Of a DNA stretch of 64,000 nt, positions 1-12,017 are shown one piece after another. Each line of letters begins with the position of its first letter. The stretch's first letter is position 1. The notes beneath the pieces are model-generated. The model had not been told where the DNA came from, did not search any database, and was given only the letters and a program-made list of their open reading frames with translations. A program made the position numbers and the translations under genes. The DNA is from Paramecium pentaurelia (taxonomy: Eukaryota > Ciliophora > Oligohymenophorea > Peniculida > Parameciidae), in the NCBI GenBank assembly GCA_905183005.1, contig CAJJDO010000155.1, positions 31,240 to 95,239 on the forward strand. Reading direction: 5' to 3'.

Positions 1-499
1 ATATCCTTTTACAGATCAAACAATATTCTTCTTTGCTTGCTGTTTAATAAAAATATTTAGATTTCCATTCGTGAATGTAGGATATTAAAATAAAAAAATA
101 AAATCAAATTTTTCCAAAAATAATTGAAGAAAGCATCTTAAACATTACATAAATTAAGTATTGATGAAAATAAAGAGTATACAATTTTTTTATAAAAAAT
201 TAAATAGCATGATCTTAGATACACAAAATTGAGTGAGATTTATAAATCTGGTATAGATTAAAAAATCATTTAATAATTTGTGAAGCATTCCAATATAAAG
301 ATTACAGAAACGTATTTGAGAAATGTTTAACATGAAACAATGATTGATTTGAATTCCAGTTGCGTAAGATAAATTTTACCAAATTATAAATCCATTATCT
401 TATATCATATATGATTATTACAAATTTGTATCTTCTCGGTTTCATTTAAATTTAATGTAAAGATAAATATATCAATAATGTAAAATAAAAGGAAAAATT
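1..499. other. AT-rich non-coding stretch at window edge
   Basis: No reading frame with convincing codon use and no introns were seen on either strand. There is no telomeric C3A3/C4A2 array, so the window does not start at a chromosome end. Confidence 0.4.
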
Positions 500-952
500 G
501 TAATTTGACTGTTGAGCCGTCTTGTGTCGCAAGGACTGTTGAACTAGGGAATAAGAAGGCCAACCCTAATCCGCAAGCAAATCAAAATTTATAATAATTA
601 CCCTTCTCTAAGTTTATAAATCAACATAAAAACAATTTAACTCTCACTAAAAAGTACCTCAAATAATGTGAAAGTATAGATTGTTATTAAGATTATGAAA
701 TTTAGAGTTAGAAAAATTAATCTAATGTGAAATGTATTTTATGATGCATAAACTACAAAATTTACACTCAAAAAAGTGCTCTAATCCAATTATATCAATT
801 AAAAGGATACTTTGATATTATTTGAAATTAAGATGTGGATATAAAAAATAGCTGATAGGTTATATTATGAAAGTATGGAATTTTACATTTTTCAACAAAT
901 GGTAAGTTTAATATTTTATATAGACAAAATCAAGAGGTAGGACTAGTTGCTG
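500..952 (+). pseudogene. decayed gene fragment (unidentified)
   Basis: With TAA/TAG as Gln, coding-like stretches are visible on the plus strand: a polar, Asn/Gln/Lys-rich run from about 500 to 745, then a second run in another frame from about 745 to a TGA near 952. A plausible 22-nt intron (GTAAGT...ATAG) lies near 901-922. The two runs do not join without a frame change, so this is most likely the 3' end of a broken gene. I do not recognise the family. Confidence 0.25.
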
Positions 953-1031
953 ATTTATAATTTTACCCTCCAATTAATAATTAACAACTCAAATAAATAA
1001 AAATAATTGTTATTATTGATTTTTTAAACAT

Positions 1032-4000
1032 TCAATAATATATTTATTTTTAGCGCCTGGATCCCCTTTCATAATATTCCAAAAACCATTTATCTATTTT
1101 TCTCCCATTTGAATAACAACCCTTTTCAGTACCACTAGATGTTTTAATTTCCCACTCCCCATGTTCTTTATCATCTTAATACGAACCTCTAGCTTCTTTT
1201 TCATAACGGGAATCTCTGAGATACCATAAATCAATTTTTTTCCCATCATTGTTAAATTTTCCCTCAAATTTGGTGTATCCTTCGATAAAAATCCATTGCC
1301 CAACCTTGATACCTCTTTCATCATAACATCCACCACCACTAACACACAAAGATTATATGCTTTATATAATAGTTATTACATTTTTTCGAATTAGTGTTGC
1401 TAATATTTCTTAAATTCAATATCCCATCTACCAATTTTTTGACCATAATTATTATATTCACCAATATAAATGATTGAACGATCTTTACTATCAAATTCTT
1501 TCCACTACCCAATTTTGAGGCTATCAGTCATCTTATGATACGATCCGCCACCACTAATCAATAGATTGTATATAATAAATATTACATTTTTTCGAATTGA
1601 TTTTTCTCATGATTCCAAATTTCAATATCCCATCTACCAATTTTTTTACCGTTTTTACTAAATTCACCAACATAAGAGGGGTTACTATCATCTATAATGG
1701 TCCATTTCCCAATCTAAATACTTGATCCTCCTTCATTGTATAATCCACCACCGCTAGCAAATTATTTATAGTATTTATTACATATATTTATTATCATATA
1801 ACCAAGTTTACCATTTACCAATTTTATTGCCATTTCTTAAATTTCCAATATGCATGAAGCTGGATGAAACTTTCAAAATTTTAATCCCATTCAAATCATA
1901 AAACCTACAACTTCTAAATATATGAAAATTAGACTACCGCAATCGACTTAGACTTTGACCATCGAACTTTTTCCAAAAACCCATTTTTTTGTCATTATTA
2001 TATTCCCCTTCATAAAATCTATTCTTTTGGATAAACACCCACTTCCCAATCTTCAAACTATTATTATAGGATCCGCCACCACTGAAATATTTGATTAAAT
2101 ATTAGTTATTACATTTTTTCGAATTGTTTTTTCTGATCATTCTAAACTTCAATATCCCATCTACCAATTTTTTGACCATAATTATTATATTCACCAATAT
2201 AAATGATTGAACGATCTTTACTATCAAATTCTTTCCACTACCCAATTTTGAGACTATCAGTCATCTTATGATACTATCCGTCACCACTAATCAATAGATT
2301 TAATATAATAAATATTACATTTTTCCGAATTGATTTTTCTCATGATTCCAAACTTCAATATCCCATCTACCAATTTTTTGACCATCATTATTATATTCAC
2401 CAATATAAATGATTTCATCTGGAAAATCAACACTCGATTCTTTCCACTATCCAATTTTCTTGCCATGCCCCTTTTCATCATATTTTCCACCACCACTTAG
2501 AAATTGATTTATATTATTAATTACATTTAACGAGAACCATACAAAGTTTACCATTAACCAACTTTATAACCATTTTTTAAATTTCCTTAGTAAGTAAGGT
2601 AGCTATATGAATTATGATATATACATGTTCTTCTCAACTTTTAGAATCCCTTAGATATCATAATATCTGGCACCACTAAATTAAGTTTATTATTTTTATA
2701 CATCTATTAAAAATTTTTTTTGTCAAATTAAAAACTATGCCATATTCCAATTTTTTTATCATTTTGATATTTACCATCATAAATTAACTATTTTTCTTTA
2801 GAAAACTCCTCGTTAAAATTTACCCAATCCCCATTTTTAACTCCATTCTTATAAAATCCGCCTCCTTTAATGCTGCTTTGCTTTAAATTTATATTTTTAT
2901 ACAGAAATTCATTATTTTCATCCTCTACACACCAAAAATTCCACCTATCTACTCTTTGACCATGACTGTAATCGCCATTCCATAATACTTGCTATCCATT
3001 TTTCAACCTCTCTATATCAATCCATTCTCCAATTTTCACTCCATAATTATAAGATCCTCCTCCTCTAGATTAAGATGTATTGGTTAATTTACATTTATTT
3101 AAATTCTTTATTGGCTTTATCTTTTTACAAAATATCCCATCTTCCAGTCTTGTTATCATTTTAATATTCACCAATTTAAATCGCTTTGATTTACAATCCC
3201 TAATATATCTCAACCCAAGTTCCTGTCTTGTTGCCTCTTTAATCATATAATCCGCCTCCACTAGTGCGGTTTATATGAAAAATATTACATTTATTCAAAT
3301 TTTTAGTTATTTTATTCTCAATACCAAATATCCCATCTATCAATTTTTTTCCCATTTTAATATTCGCCTTTATAAATCATTTGATGTTCTAATGAAAATT
3401 CCTCATCCAAATCAATCCATTTCCCAATCTTAACTGACTCTCCTTCTGCCTAGTCATCAAATAAACCTTCCCCACTTAGCAATTATATTGTTAATATTTT
3501 TTACATTTTCTCATTCCCTTTCCATTTGATTTCCCAAATAGCAACTTTTTTACCATTTTCATATTAGCCACACTCAGTTATTTCATTTCCATCTTTAAAT
3601 TAATCTCCCAAAATTACCCAATTCCCAATTTTTACTCCATTATCATATATTCCACCTCCACTTTAAGTTTTATAATCATTAATATAATTATTTTTACATT
3701 CTCGCCCCACTTTATTTTATATCCCATCTACCAACTTTTTAACCATTTTTATAGTCACCAGTATAAATTACTTATTTTCCAGAATGATATTAATCATCCA
3801 AATCTATCCAATTTCCAGTTTTAACTCCATTATCATAAGATCCCCCACCACTTTTCAATTTATGAATAAAATAAATTACATCTCTTTATCATTATGAATA
3901 ATTCTCCACTTATTTTGCCTTATATCATTAAGATATGCCCCCACTTCATAAATCTACATATTAGTACTAATTAAAAAAAATTTTTTACTCCAAATAATTT

Positions 4001-4566
4001 TCTATAATTTCTTTCCACTAACCTTATTTCTTACCATCATTAAAATACAATCCTCCCACTTCATTTAAAAGGTCTCCTTTCCATTTAGCTATCCATTAAC
4101 CAACTTTAAAGTTTTTTTCTCCATAATATCCTATCCATTATAGCTTATTCAGTTCTTCATTTTCTTTTAACAATTCAGATTCATAAGATAAAGGTTAAAG
4201 TATTGAGCTAAAAAAAATAAATAATTAAATTATTACTTTTCCAAAGCAGATTGTTCATCCATCTAATTGGAGACCCTACCACAACATACTTCATTTGACA
4301 ATTTTATTTTAATGTCAATTTTGACAGTTTATGGGGAAGGGAGCTTATAAATAATTGTAGCTACACTATTAATCTTATTTCTTACAAACATTAAGTGGCG
4401 CCATTTTGATATCTAGAAGAGTATCTATTTCATCATTAATTCGATCGAATGATTTCTATTAATTAATAGGCAATTTTACATCAATTTATAATTCCAACTA
4501 CTTAATGCATTGTTCTGCAATTTTACTAAATTCTAATTTTTGGTTTTGTGTTGTTGTCTCAATCAT
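1032..4566 (-). pseudogene. MORN-like repeat protein, one repeat per exon, one internal TGA
   Basis: About 13 copies of a 55-65-residue unit are read on the minus strand. Each starts IGGGSYD-x-G-x-KIGxW and continues to Y-x-G-E-Y-x-N-G-x-K-x-GRWDI, which resembles MORN/YwqK-type repeats expanded in Paramecium. An N-terminal Gln-rich region with a few Cys precedes them (ATG at 4564-4566; TGA stop at 1032-1034). Sixteen introns of 22-41 nt can be placed, nearly all at the same position and phase just before the GGG of each repeat. Removing 469 nt leaves exactly 1022 codons. The single flaw is an in-frame TGA at 3318-3320, at a site that is Trp in neighbouring repeats. It is therefore either a very young pseudogene, a gene truncated after about 350 residues, or a sequencing error. 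The function is unknown; MORN-type proteins often lie at membranes. Confidence 0.75.
1434..2301. repeat. near-identical duplicated exon plus intron inside the MORN-like gene
   Basis: The stretch 1434-1566 recurs at 2169-2301 with only about three substitutions. The match covers one repeat exon and runs into the flanking intron, whose sequence is also almost unchanged. This is the youngest unit duplication in the array; the other repeats have diverged widely. Confidence 0.85.
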
Positions 4567-5099
4567 AAAATTATTATAATATAAATTTTGAATAATATTA
4601 AGTTAGATGCATAAACAAATAACTTGTACAGTTAGTTATCTTTAACCTACAAGCAAAACTATTCAAAAAAAGTTTAAAAACCGTTTCCTTACATTTTCAT
4701 TTCTTTTTCTGTTTCTTAATTATGATTATTAGTTTTGTTTCTAATTAATTAAAGAGACCCTACATTCTAGTAAATATGATTACCTTAAAATGTTAAAATT
4801 CTCCATCATTTTTCCTAAGAAAGTTTTAGTTTAAGAAATTTTCATCGCAGCTCCATGATTTAATAGTTTAATTGAAAAGCTTTAGAAATCCATTTAGCCC
4901 TTCTTTTTCATCAATTGAAGCGAATTAAATTTTGACCATTTAAATATAAAAATTAGAAAAAAGGAAGGAATAATAAGTCAACATAGTATTTTAATAATGT
5001 TGAAAACTTTAATAATAAATTAGAAAATAATTATTGAAGATGGGATAAATTTATTACTAACTACTTTACAAATTAAGATAATTAAATAACTCCTTTAAC
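4567..5099. other. non-coding AT-rich stretch
   Basis: Contains several short T-runs but no frame with convincing codon use and no paired splice sites. It is presumably the upstream region of the MORN-like gene. Confidence 0.4.
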
Positions 5100-7760
5100 T
5101 TCTAACAGAGCACATATTGCAGACAATTTCTGCTTCTGTTATCTATCACCTCTCATGTATAAGGAGGATAATCTAGAGATTACTTTTATTTTTATTTTTA
5201 ATTAAAACAAAGATTTTCTTTAATTCTACATTTTAGTTGAATAAGCAATGATCCAATATTAGTAAGAGAAGGGGAACAGATCTTCTTTCACTAAATATTA
5301 TTCTGCTTACTATTTAGCTATTATATTAAGCTAATTGCTTAGAATTAGGTTACTTGACCTATCAAATTTGTGGTTCATTATAAAAGATTATTTGGGTTTA
5401 AATAAATCCTTCATTTATATTAATTGAAAAAATTGACGAAATATTTTTCAGAAAGATTATCATTTTGTAAAAGATCATAAAAATAAAAATTTAACTCTTC
5501 TGAATCTCTTGTTAAATTACAATGTCAGAATCTTTTCGATCTATAGTTTAACACTGAAATTTCCAATTATGCTAGGTATTTTCTTAAAATTAAGTCAATA
5601 TATCACAATGTAAATCTTAAATATCTAAAATTATTAAAAAATAGTCTTTATTATCCACAATATTAAACTATTTTAAATGTAACCCAATTAAATATTTTCC
5701 ATTAGGGACGGTTTAATTGTACACTTATTTACTTAGAATACAATAAATTGGTTGTAACTTTTTATGGTAAATAGATTAATGTTATAAATTTAATAGATTT
5801 ATGGCATAGTAAGAGCTGAAATAGGATTGTCAATGGATTATTCATATTTTATGTATTCATCTATCAAATTGAGTTTTGTAAGACTCAAATAATGAGGTAA
5901 AAGAATAAATTTCTTCAATTCTTATAATTCCCCTTATTCTAATAAGGGGAATAAATTTCTACTGCTTCCATTATTCATTTTCTAATTTTGAAGACTTTTA
6001 TATGGAAGGTTTCTGTCTTCAATATTATCTGGAACTGTTGAAGCTTTTTCAATGCACGCACAAATTACTCATTCTTATGTTCAAGATCTTCTTGTGTAAA
6101 AGTTTTATTGTAGGTGTGCTAAAATATTTCCTGTAATGATTAAATTATTTTTTCATATAAAATTTAGATAAGGGCTTTGATTAAATGATTATGTAAAATG
6201 ATAGAATGTCATTCTAACTGATTTTATAAGTTTCGAAGATTGGAAATCAATAGAATGAAAGAACTATTCAAGAATCTTCTCTACATATAGATTGAATTAT
6301 TTAACGATCAATTAAATCAATTTGATTAATAGATTCTAAATTCTAATATAAAAGAAGCATGAACCATTTCTTAATTCAAAATTTTTTGTTTTCTTTGTTT
6401 AATTTATTGTAAGAAATGATAGAAGTTTGCTACTTAAAAAAGTTCAAAGAATTTTCTCAAATAAAATTGATCATAAATTTAGAGAAAATTTCTTTCAAAC
6501 AGAGTATATTTAAATGATAAACAGATTTTCTAAATTTTTAAGTCATTCAGTGATCACAGAAAGTATTAATGGTTTCATTCTTACTGATTAAAATTACTAG
6601 AGAATTTGGAGTATTTTTTAGAAATAAGTTAAAGTGATTAATAAATGCAAAGCCACTTCATTAGACATTGAATATCCAGGCTCTACCAATAGGGTTATAC
6701 AAATCGATGGGAGTCATTAAAAATCACAATTATCTGTATTAGTGAATGAAATTGATAATTTTTTTATTTTTTTGAACTAATAAAGAGTATTCAGATGATC
6801 TAGAAGTTAAAATATCTGATTCAAGTCTATTTTCGTTTTTCTAAGTAAGGATTAGTACAAATCCCTTTTGATAGTGTAATTATTCAAATCTTCTTAAATA
6901 AGTTCAAAAATCTTATTATAATTCATTTCAAGTTTTAATCCTATTTCCTTCTATTAATAATTTCCTCTCTTTCAGTCAAAATGTAATTATATCAAAGTTC
7001 CTATGAAAAATGTATTTATAAATTGCCCTTTTCATAAAAGGATATATTTTTTATTCCAATCATAACTCAAATAATAAAAAATGAAATCTTTCTCTATTAG
7101 ATGAATATTGAGTTTATAAATCAGTAAAAAATTGGCATATTTTACTGAAAATATGTAAGCGGGTCAAGGTTTAGAGGAAACTATAAGGATGTAAAATTAA
7201 GGTAATTTTTATATTTTTATAGCGAAGGCAATCATTTTAACAGATAGAATTATAATTTAAGTAGCAGACTCTTTTGCAAGTCCTTAAGGGATAATTTACT
7301 ATTATACAAATATGGAATTCTATGTTAGACATATTTAAATTGAATTACATGTTTCTAGAGTTGCTTAGCTATTAAAAATATCTGAAATATATACAGTTAG
7401 AAGATTGTAGGTCACGGAAAACCGATTTGCTGATTTATAAGTTTTCATTTTTGAAAATGATAGAATTACAAAGATAGAATTTTTAATGATATTGTCTAAT
7501 CTGTATAGATTGGTTATTAATAATAGTGTAATTTTAGAATTAAATTAAGACTTTACCAAATCTTGAGTTTAAAGGAATTTAGTTTCCTGACTAATTTGTT
7601 ACTCAGATAAGATTTAAAAATAAACATGGTACTGTAATTAAATTAAGTTTTAGACCAATTATATTCATAAATCCTAAGAAAGTTATTATTATTTCACTTT
7701 AAATTTTAATGAAATAACTGTTATATTTTAGACTTTAGCTGATTTTTTAAATATTGTGAT
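5100..7760 (+). pseudogene. probable decayed RCK-type (Slo-like) K+ channel remnant
   Basis: Plus-strand fragments in shifting frames look like a former channel gene. At about 7140-7560 a frame joined over a 21-nt intron (7201-7221) reads QAKAIILTDR followed by a segment containing IELHVSRVAQLL. This matches the style of RCK domains of Slo-type K+ channels, where a xAKAVIxLxD strand is followed by the IIIELH strand. Upstream stretches near 5280-5430 and 6870-7130 are hydrophobic and could be membrane segments, but no GYGD pore motif is visible and TGA codons and frame changes break every model. It is called a pseudogene; family assignment rests on one domain only. Confidence 0.35.
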
Positions 7761-7885
7761 ATACACTTTAGAAAAGATTTATATAAATCGATTTTTAATC
7801 AAAGTACTAATAATAAATTTATACATTTATTCTTTATTTTGTTTAATTAATCATAAATCTAAATATAATCTAAATATAATCTAAT

Positions 7886-9167
7886 TCAAATTAAATCCTT
7901 AATTAGCTCGAAAATTTAATTGGTGTTTTCTAAAATAAAATATTGTTATGTCTCAAGAGGGATTATTTTATCAATAGCTTTTTCCATCGCTTAGTAAAGT
8001 TTATTGGCATTAAATTGGTAAGTATCTTAATTATCAATATTTAATTTGAATGTATACTTAAAAATATTTGTATAAGTGTTGTAAAAATATTGAATTATTG
8101 CATGCTTGCAGATTACTTTTGTTATTATTTTCGTAATATCTTATTCATCATATTGAAACTTAAAAAATTATGAATTAAACTAAATTTATTCTTTTGTTGC
8201 TTATTTAACTTATTTTTCAATATAATTTTAAATTTTATTTTAAAGATCAAAATAAATTTATTCAATAGCAGTTTTAATCTTATTCCCTTCATACTATATT
8301 CTTTAATATCCTTCACTATTATCGAGCTGTTTAACAATTTAAGGAAGGCTTGAATATAAGCAGTATTCTAATTTATATGCATTCGATGGAGTTTTTTCCA
8401 TTTAGGATGTCGTTTACATAATTTTTTTTATGTCTAGATTATATTTTACTTTCCCTTCATGTCTTTTATTATTTATTGTATCAATATCTTCATCAACAGA
8501 AATTATTTATTTCTGTTTATCATATTAATATTTCTTTAAGGTATCATCTATTTTATAAATTAATTAATCTAATTGTTTATTATTTATTTCATTTATTATT
8601 GGCTCAATAATAGTTTTTTTCACATCATCTTTGGGTTATGTTGTTAGTATTATTTTATCAAAACAATTATCAATAATATATTTTATAATAATTAATATTT
8701 TTTTTGATGAGCTGACCCTTTCAATCTCTTTTTCATTTAAGTCTTCATAATTTGGACATTAATAGCCAGTGAAATGGATAGTATAATTTAATATCGAATA
8801 TTTACAATTAAAAGCTTCATTTTAATTATTGAATTTCAACCAAATTCTATTACAATCCAAGTATTCATGATCTATTTAAACCAATTACAATTATTAAACT
8901 TTTTAAGCTAAGGATTTAACTAAAACCAATAGTTAACCTAAATGTATTCTAACAAGATTAAATGACTTTATTGAAATTAATATTTACGATAAAATAAACT
9001 AGATCACTTAATCTAATACATTTTTCTCTATTTATTTCATATGAAACATATTGTTCTTATTCATGTATTCTTGTTAATCCAATCTCGTCAATTTCTATAA
9101 TTTTTTTCAATTCTTCTAAATTTTAATAAGTATAAATATCCTCAGATGTATATGAAAAATATTACAT
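7886..9167 (-). CDS. hypothetical protein, 417 aa
   Basis: An open frame in the ciliate code runs from ATG 9165-9167 to TGA 7886-7888. One 28-nt intron (8872-8899) must be removed, after which 1254 nt remain, exactly 418 codons. The protein is rich in Ile, Lys, Asn and Gln. The middle third is charged and probably helical or coiled coil; the first third has a small cluster of Cys. No signal peptide or membrane helix is obvious. I do not recognise a family. The neighbouring Rab gene is divergent, with 469 bp between the two starts that could hold both promoters. Confidence 0.75.
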
Positions 9168-9636
9168 CTTAATTTTATAATAAACAAATAATAATAGAAT
9201 AAATGGTTTTAATTAATAATAAAAAAATATTTTTATTAAATAATAAATTAAACTAGCTAAATTCATTGTTAGCTAAGAATAATTATCATTTCATCAAGTT
9301 GAATTTTATAAACATGTATAATTGTTATATTAATAAAATTATTGTTTCTAAAATGATTATGATTTTACATTTTTGCTGAGATTTTTTAAAATACAATTTT
9401 AATAATAGATAATCAATTAAATATATTAAATAACATTTATGTTTCAAATTGTATACTATTTGTTTTTATTAAGCCTTTAATTCCAAAAAAAATGATTTCA
9501 TTAATTTTCTACAAGAAAATCTTATAAAAATTGAATGGATTTGCCATTCTTAAAGAATTTCATTTGAGTACTAATTAGAATCATCAATTATTGGACTATT
9601 TCATGTTAGGTATTACAAAATATTAAAAATAAAATA
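9168..9636. other. divergent intergenic region
   Basis: 469 bp between two divergently oriented genes, almost entirely A/T and without coding signal. It probably contains both promoters, but no specific element can be recognised. Confidence 0.45.
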
Positions 9637-10326
9637 ATGTCGGTTCAATAGGAAGTGATTAAATATATGTTAGTAGGATCAAATATGGTTGGTAAGACTT
9701 CTTTTCTATCTCGATTTTGCGAGAACAATTTCAAATCAAACTATGAAGAAAGTAAAGGATTAGATTTTAAATCTAAAATATATAATGATGGTAAATATAG
9801 GCTTTGTATTTTTGATACAGTAATATATTAAAATTTACATAATAGCCTGGAGCTGAAAATTTGAGATATGCTTCATATGGATTCTATAAGTCAGCTTTTG
9901 GTTTTATTTTAATTTTTGATCTCACAAGGTAAAACACTATATAAAATAATAGGCCTTATACTTTAACAGATTTGAGAGATGATATGACTGAAATTGCAAA
10001 GCATGCATCTGAATGTATGAATTGATTGAAATTTAGATGCACAATTAATTATAGTTGGGAACAAATCTGATTAATACGATCATCATTATTATAAAGAATC
10101 ATAAGAAGAAGCACAAAAAATGGCAAATGAATTAAATATTCCATATTTTGAGATTTCTTGCTTGACAGGATAAAATGTAGATTTAGTAATTGAGGATTTA
10201 ACAACAAGAGTTGGGAATTAAATGAAAAATGGAAATTTGAGTAATTAGTCAGGGAAATAGACATAAAATCGTGAAAAAGATGAATAAATTAAAACAGAAG
10301 GAGGATGTTGTTGTAAAATTTTTTGA
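9637..10326 (+). CDS. divergent Rab-family small GTPase
   Basis: Three introns of 26, 24 and 22 nt (9820-9845, 9929-9952, 10015-10036) are removed to give 206 codons (205 aa). The P-loop is GSNMVGKT (residues 14-21), the guanine-specifying NKSD is present, and an SCLTG motif stands where SAK normally is. The C-terminus is GGCCCKIF, a cysteine cluster typical of geranylgeranylated Rabs, so membrane attachment is likely. Two features are odd. The switch II motif reads DTPGAE instead of DTAGQE, so the catalytic Gln is Ala (residue 64), and switch I has ESKGLDF rather than TIGxDF. Loss of this Gln in known Rabs slows GTP hydrolysis, so this member may be long-lived in the GTP state. It is a vesicle trafficking regulator by family; the organelle cannot be named. 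Confidence 0.88.
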
Positions 10327-11318
10327 ATTTGTATATTTTTATTTATTTATTATTTTCACTTGTTAATTGACATCATTAACTCTATTTGAATTTTAGAAAT
10401 TCTAAAAAATCATATTTTATAATCATTTACAATAGACTATACTAATTTTATCAATATTTCTAAGATATTTTTATTATTAAGAGCTAGCCTATGTTATCTA
10501 TTGTGTAATTTCTCATAATAGTTTTTTCTTACTATTTAATATACTTCTAATTGCACAATTATAACAATAGTTTCTAAGAATTAAATAATGATAACTAATT
10601 TACAATGGTAATTGGAAAATACTAGGTCAGAATCTATGATTTATGAAATAATATATTCTTGTATAATTAACTAGTTGTAAAGATTCTGAAAAATAACAAA
10701 GCATAATTAAATATATCCTAGATTATTCTTTATAATCAATAAGCAAAGGAAGAAATATAGACTATTATTTATTACAGATAATCTAATAAAACATTAATAT
10801 TTGTATAGTTTAATGGAATTTTTCAATATAATGTAAATGCTATGATTATAATTACTTTGTTATTACATTTAATAATTTTATTATTTGCTTGTTGAATATT
10901 TTGTAATTTAATGGATAGTAATTTGATTGCAAGATTCTAGAATTACAAAATAAAATATAAGCATAAGATATATAGAGTACTAATTATCAAAGTTTCTTCT
11001 AATTAACTTATATTTAACTTTGATAAATAAGGGAAGATTATTTTATTAATTTGAGATTATTGATTAATGATGAAAACTTGTAATTTGCTTTCTACAAAAC
11101 AATTTATTGGTTTTATTCCTATATAATGATTAAATGAATAGCTAAATCACATAGAACTTATTTTTATAATAGGATCATCAATAATAATTTGATTTTGAAA
11201 ATAATCACGTTGATTTAACAGTTAAAAATTTATCAATTATTTCTAAATTCCGTTAATTTATCTCTTTTCTTAACTTAGATATTTAAAGTTAAACATTTCA
11301 ATAATTTTGGCTTAATTT
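10327..11318. other. non-coding AT-rich stretch
   Basis: About 1 kb between the Rab gene and a small ORF. No frame with convincing codon use was found on either strand, and no repeat or RNA structure stood out. Confidence 0.4.
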
Positions 11319-11531
11319 ATGGGTATATGTGAATCGCACACATAAGACTATTTAGAAAAGTTTTAGGATAGCAAATAATCTGTTACTTGTCAATGCTATA
11401 CCTAAACTTAATAAAATAGAATTAAGGTGCCTATATTAAATTCGCCAACTTAAAATTCACTATATTCAAAAAGACAAATATAAGGTCCCAATAAGATTTG
11501 CGAAAATATGCAATAAGCAATTGAGTTATGA
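11319..11531 (+). CDS. small MGICES protein, 70 aa (possible myristoyl protein)
   Basis: An uninterrupted 71-codon frame in the ciliate code starts MGICESHTQ and ends at TGA 11529-11531. The start fits the MGxxxS/T pattern for N-myristoylation, and Cys4 could be palmitoylated. The composition (Gln, Ser, Thr, Asn and Cys, little Ile/Phe) is much more protein-like than the AT-rich flanks. There are no introns and no recognised domain. It may be a short membrane-associated protein, or the first exon of a decayed gene. Confidence 0.4.
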
Positions 11532-12017
11532 AATTAGTTATTTTTTGTGTTCTTTTTCTTATTTATTTTGTGTATAAAAAGGTTTTCAATGGTTTATGAA
11601 AAAAAATAACAATTTAGAAAATTAAAAATTAGAAAAATAACTGAATCCATCTAAGATGTATGCATATCAAATTGTTGTTATTAATTCAAGAAAATTATAA
11701 TCAATTTTATTGAATTATTAAATTCTTAATCTCAAACCTGAATTTCTAGGAAAAGCCCACATATTAATTTATAATCATGAAAATACTTTATAGTATATTA
11801 AAAAAATAGGAAATTCATTTTAGAGAAACACTTCTAAAAATCTTTATAATTAATTTTATACTATGTAGGAAAGATTAATAATGATAAATATATAGATTAT
11901 AATAAATAAAATATTTAGTGAATTTAGAATAAATGATTAAGAAATATATATTAGATTTGGAAAATTCCACAAAAAAACCTTAAAATCAAATATAAATATC
12001 AAGCTTAAGTTTTAACA
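11532..12017. other. non-coding AT-rich stretch
   Basis: 486 bp between the small MGICES frame and the 3' end of the protease gene on the opposite strand. No coding signal was seen. Confidence 0.4.

Noticed and set aside
490..570. GC-richer stretch considered as a tRNA or telomeric repeat
   Set aside because: No cloverleaf could be drawn, and CCAACCCTAATCC does not repeat; it reads better as a decayed coding fragment.
4200..4460. Apparent frameshift in the N-terminal part of the MORN-like gene
   Set aside because: A 25-nt intron (GTAAGA...GTAG) restores the frame and makes the whole gene a multiple of three.
1032..4566. Regular repeats read as a CRISPR array or a tandem DNA satellite
   Set aside because: Units are 180-220 bp, diverged, and encode a conserved protein motif with splice sites between them.
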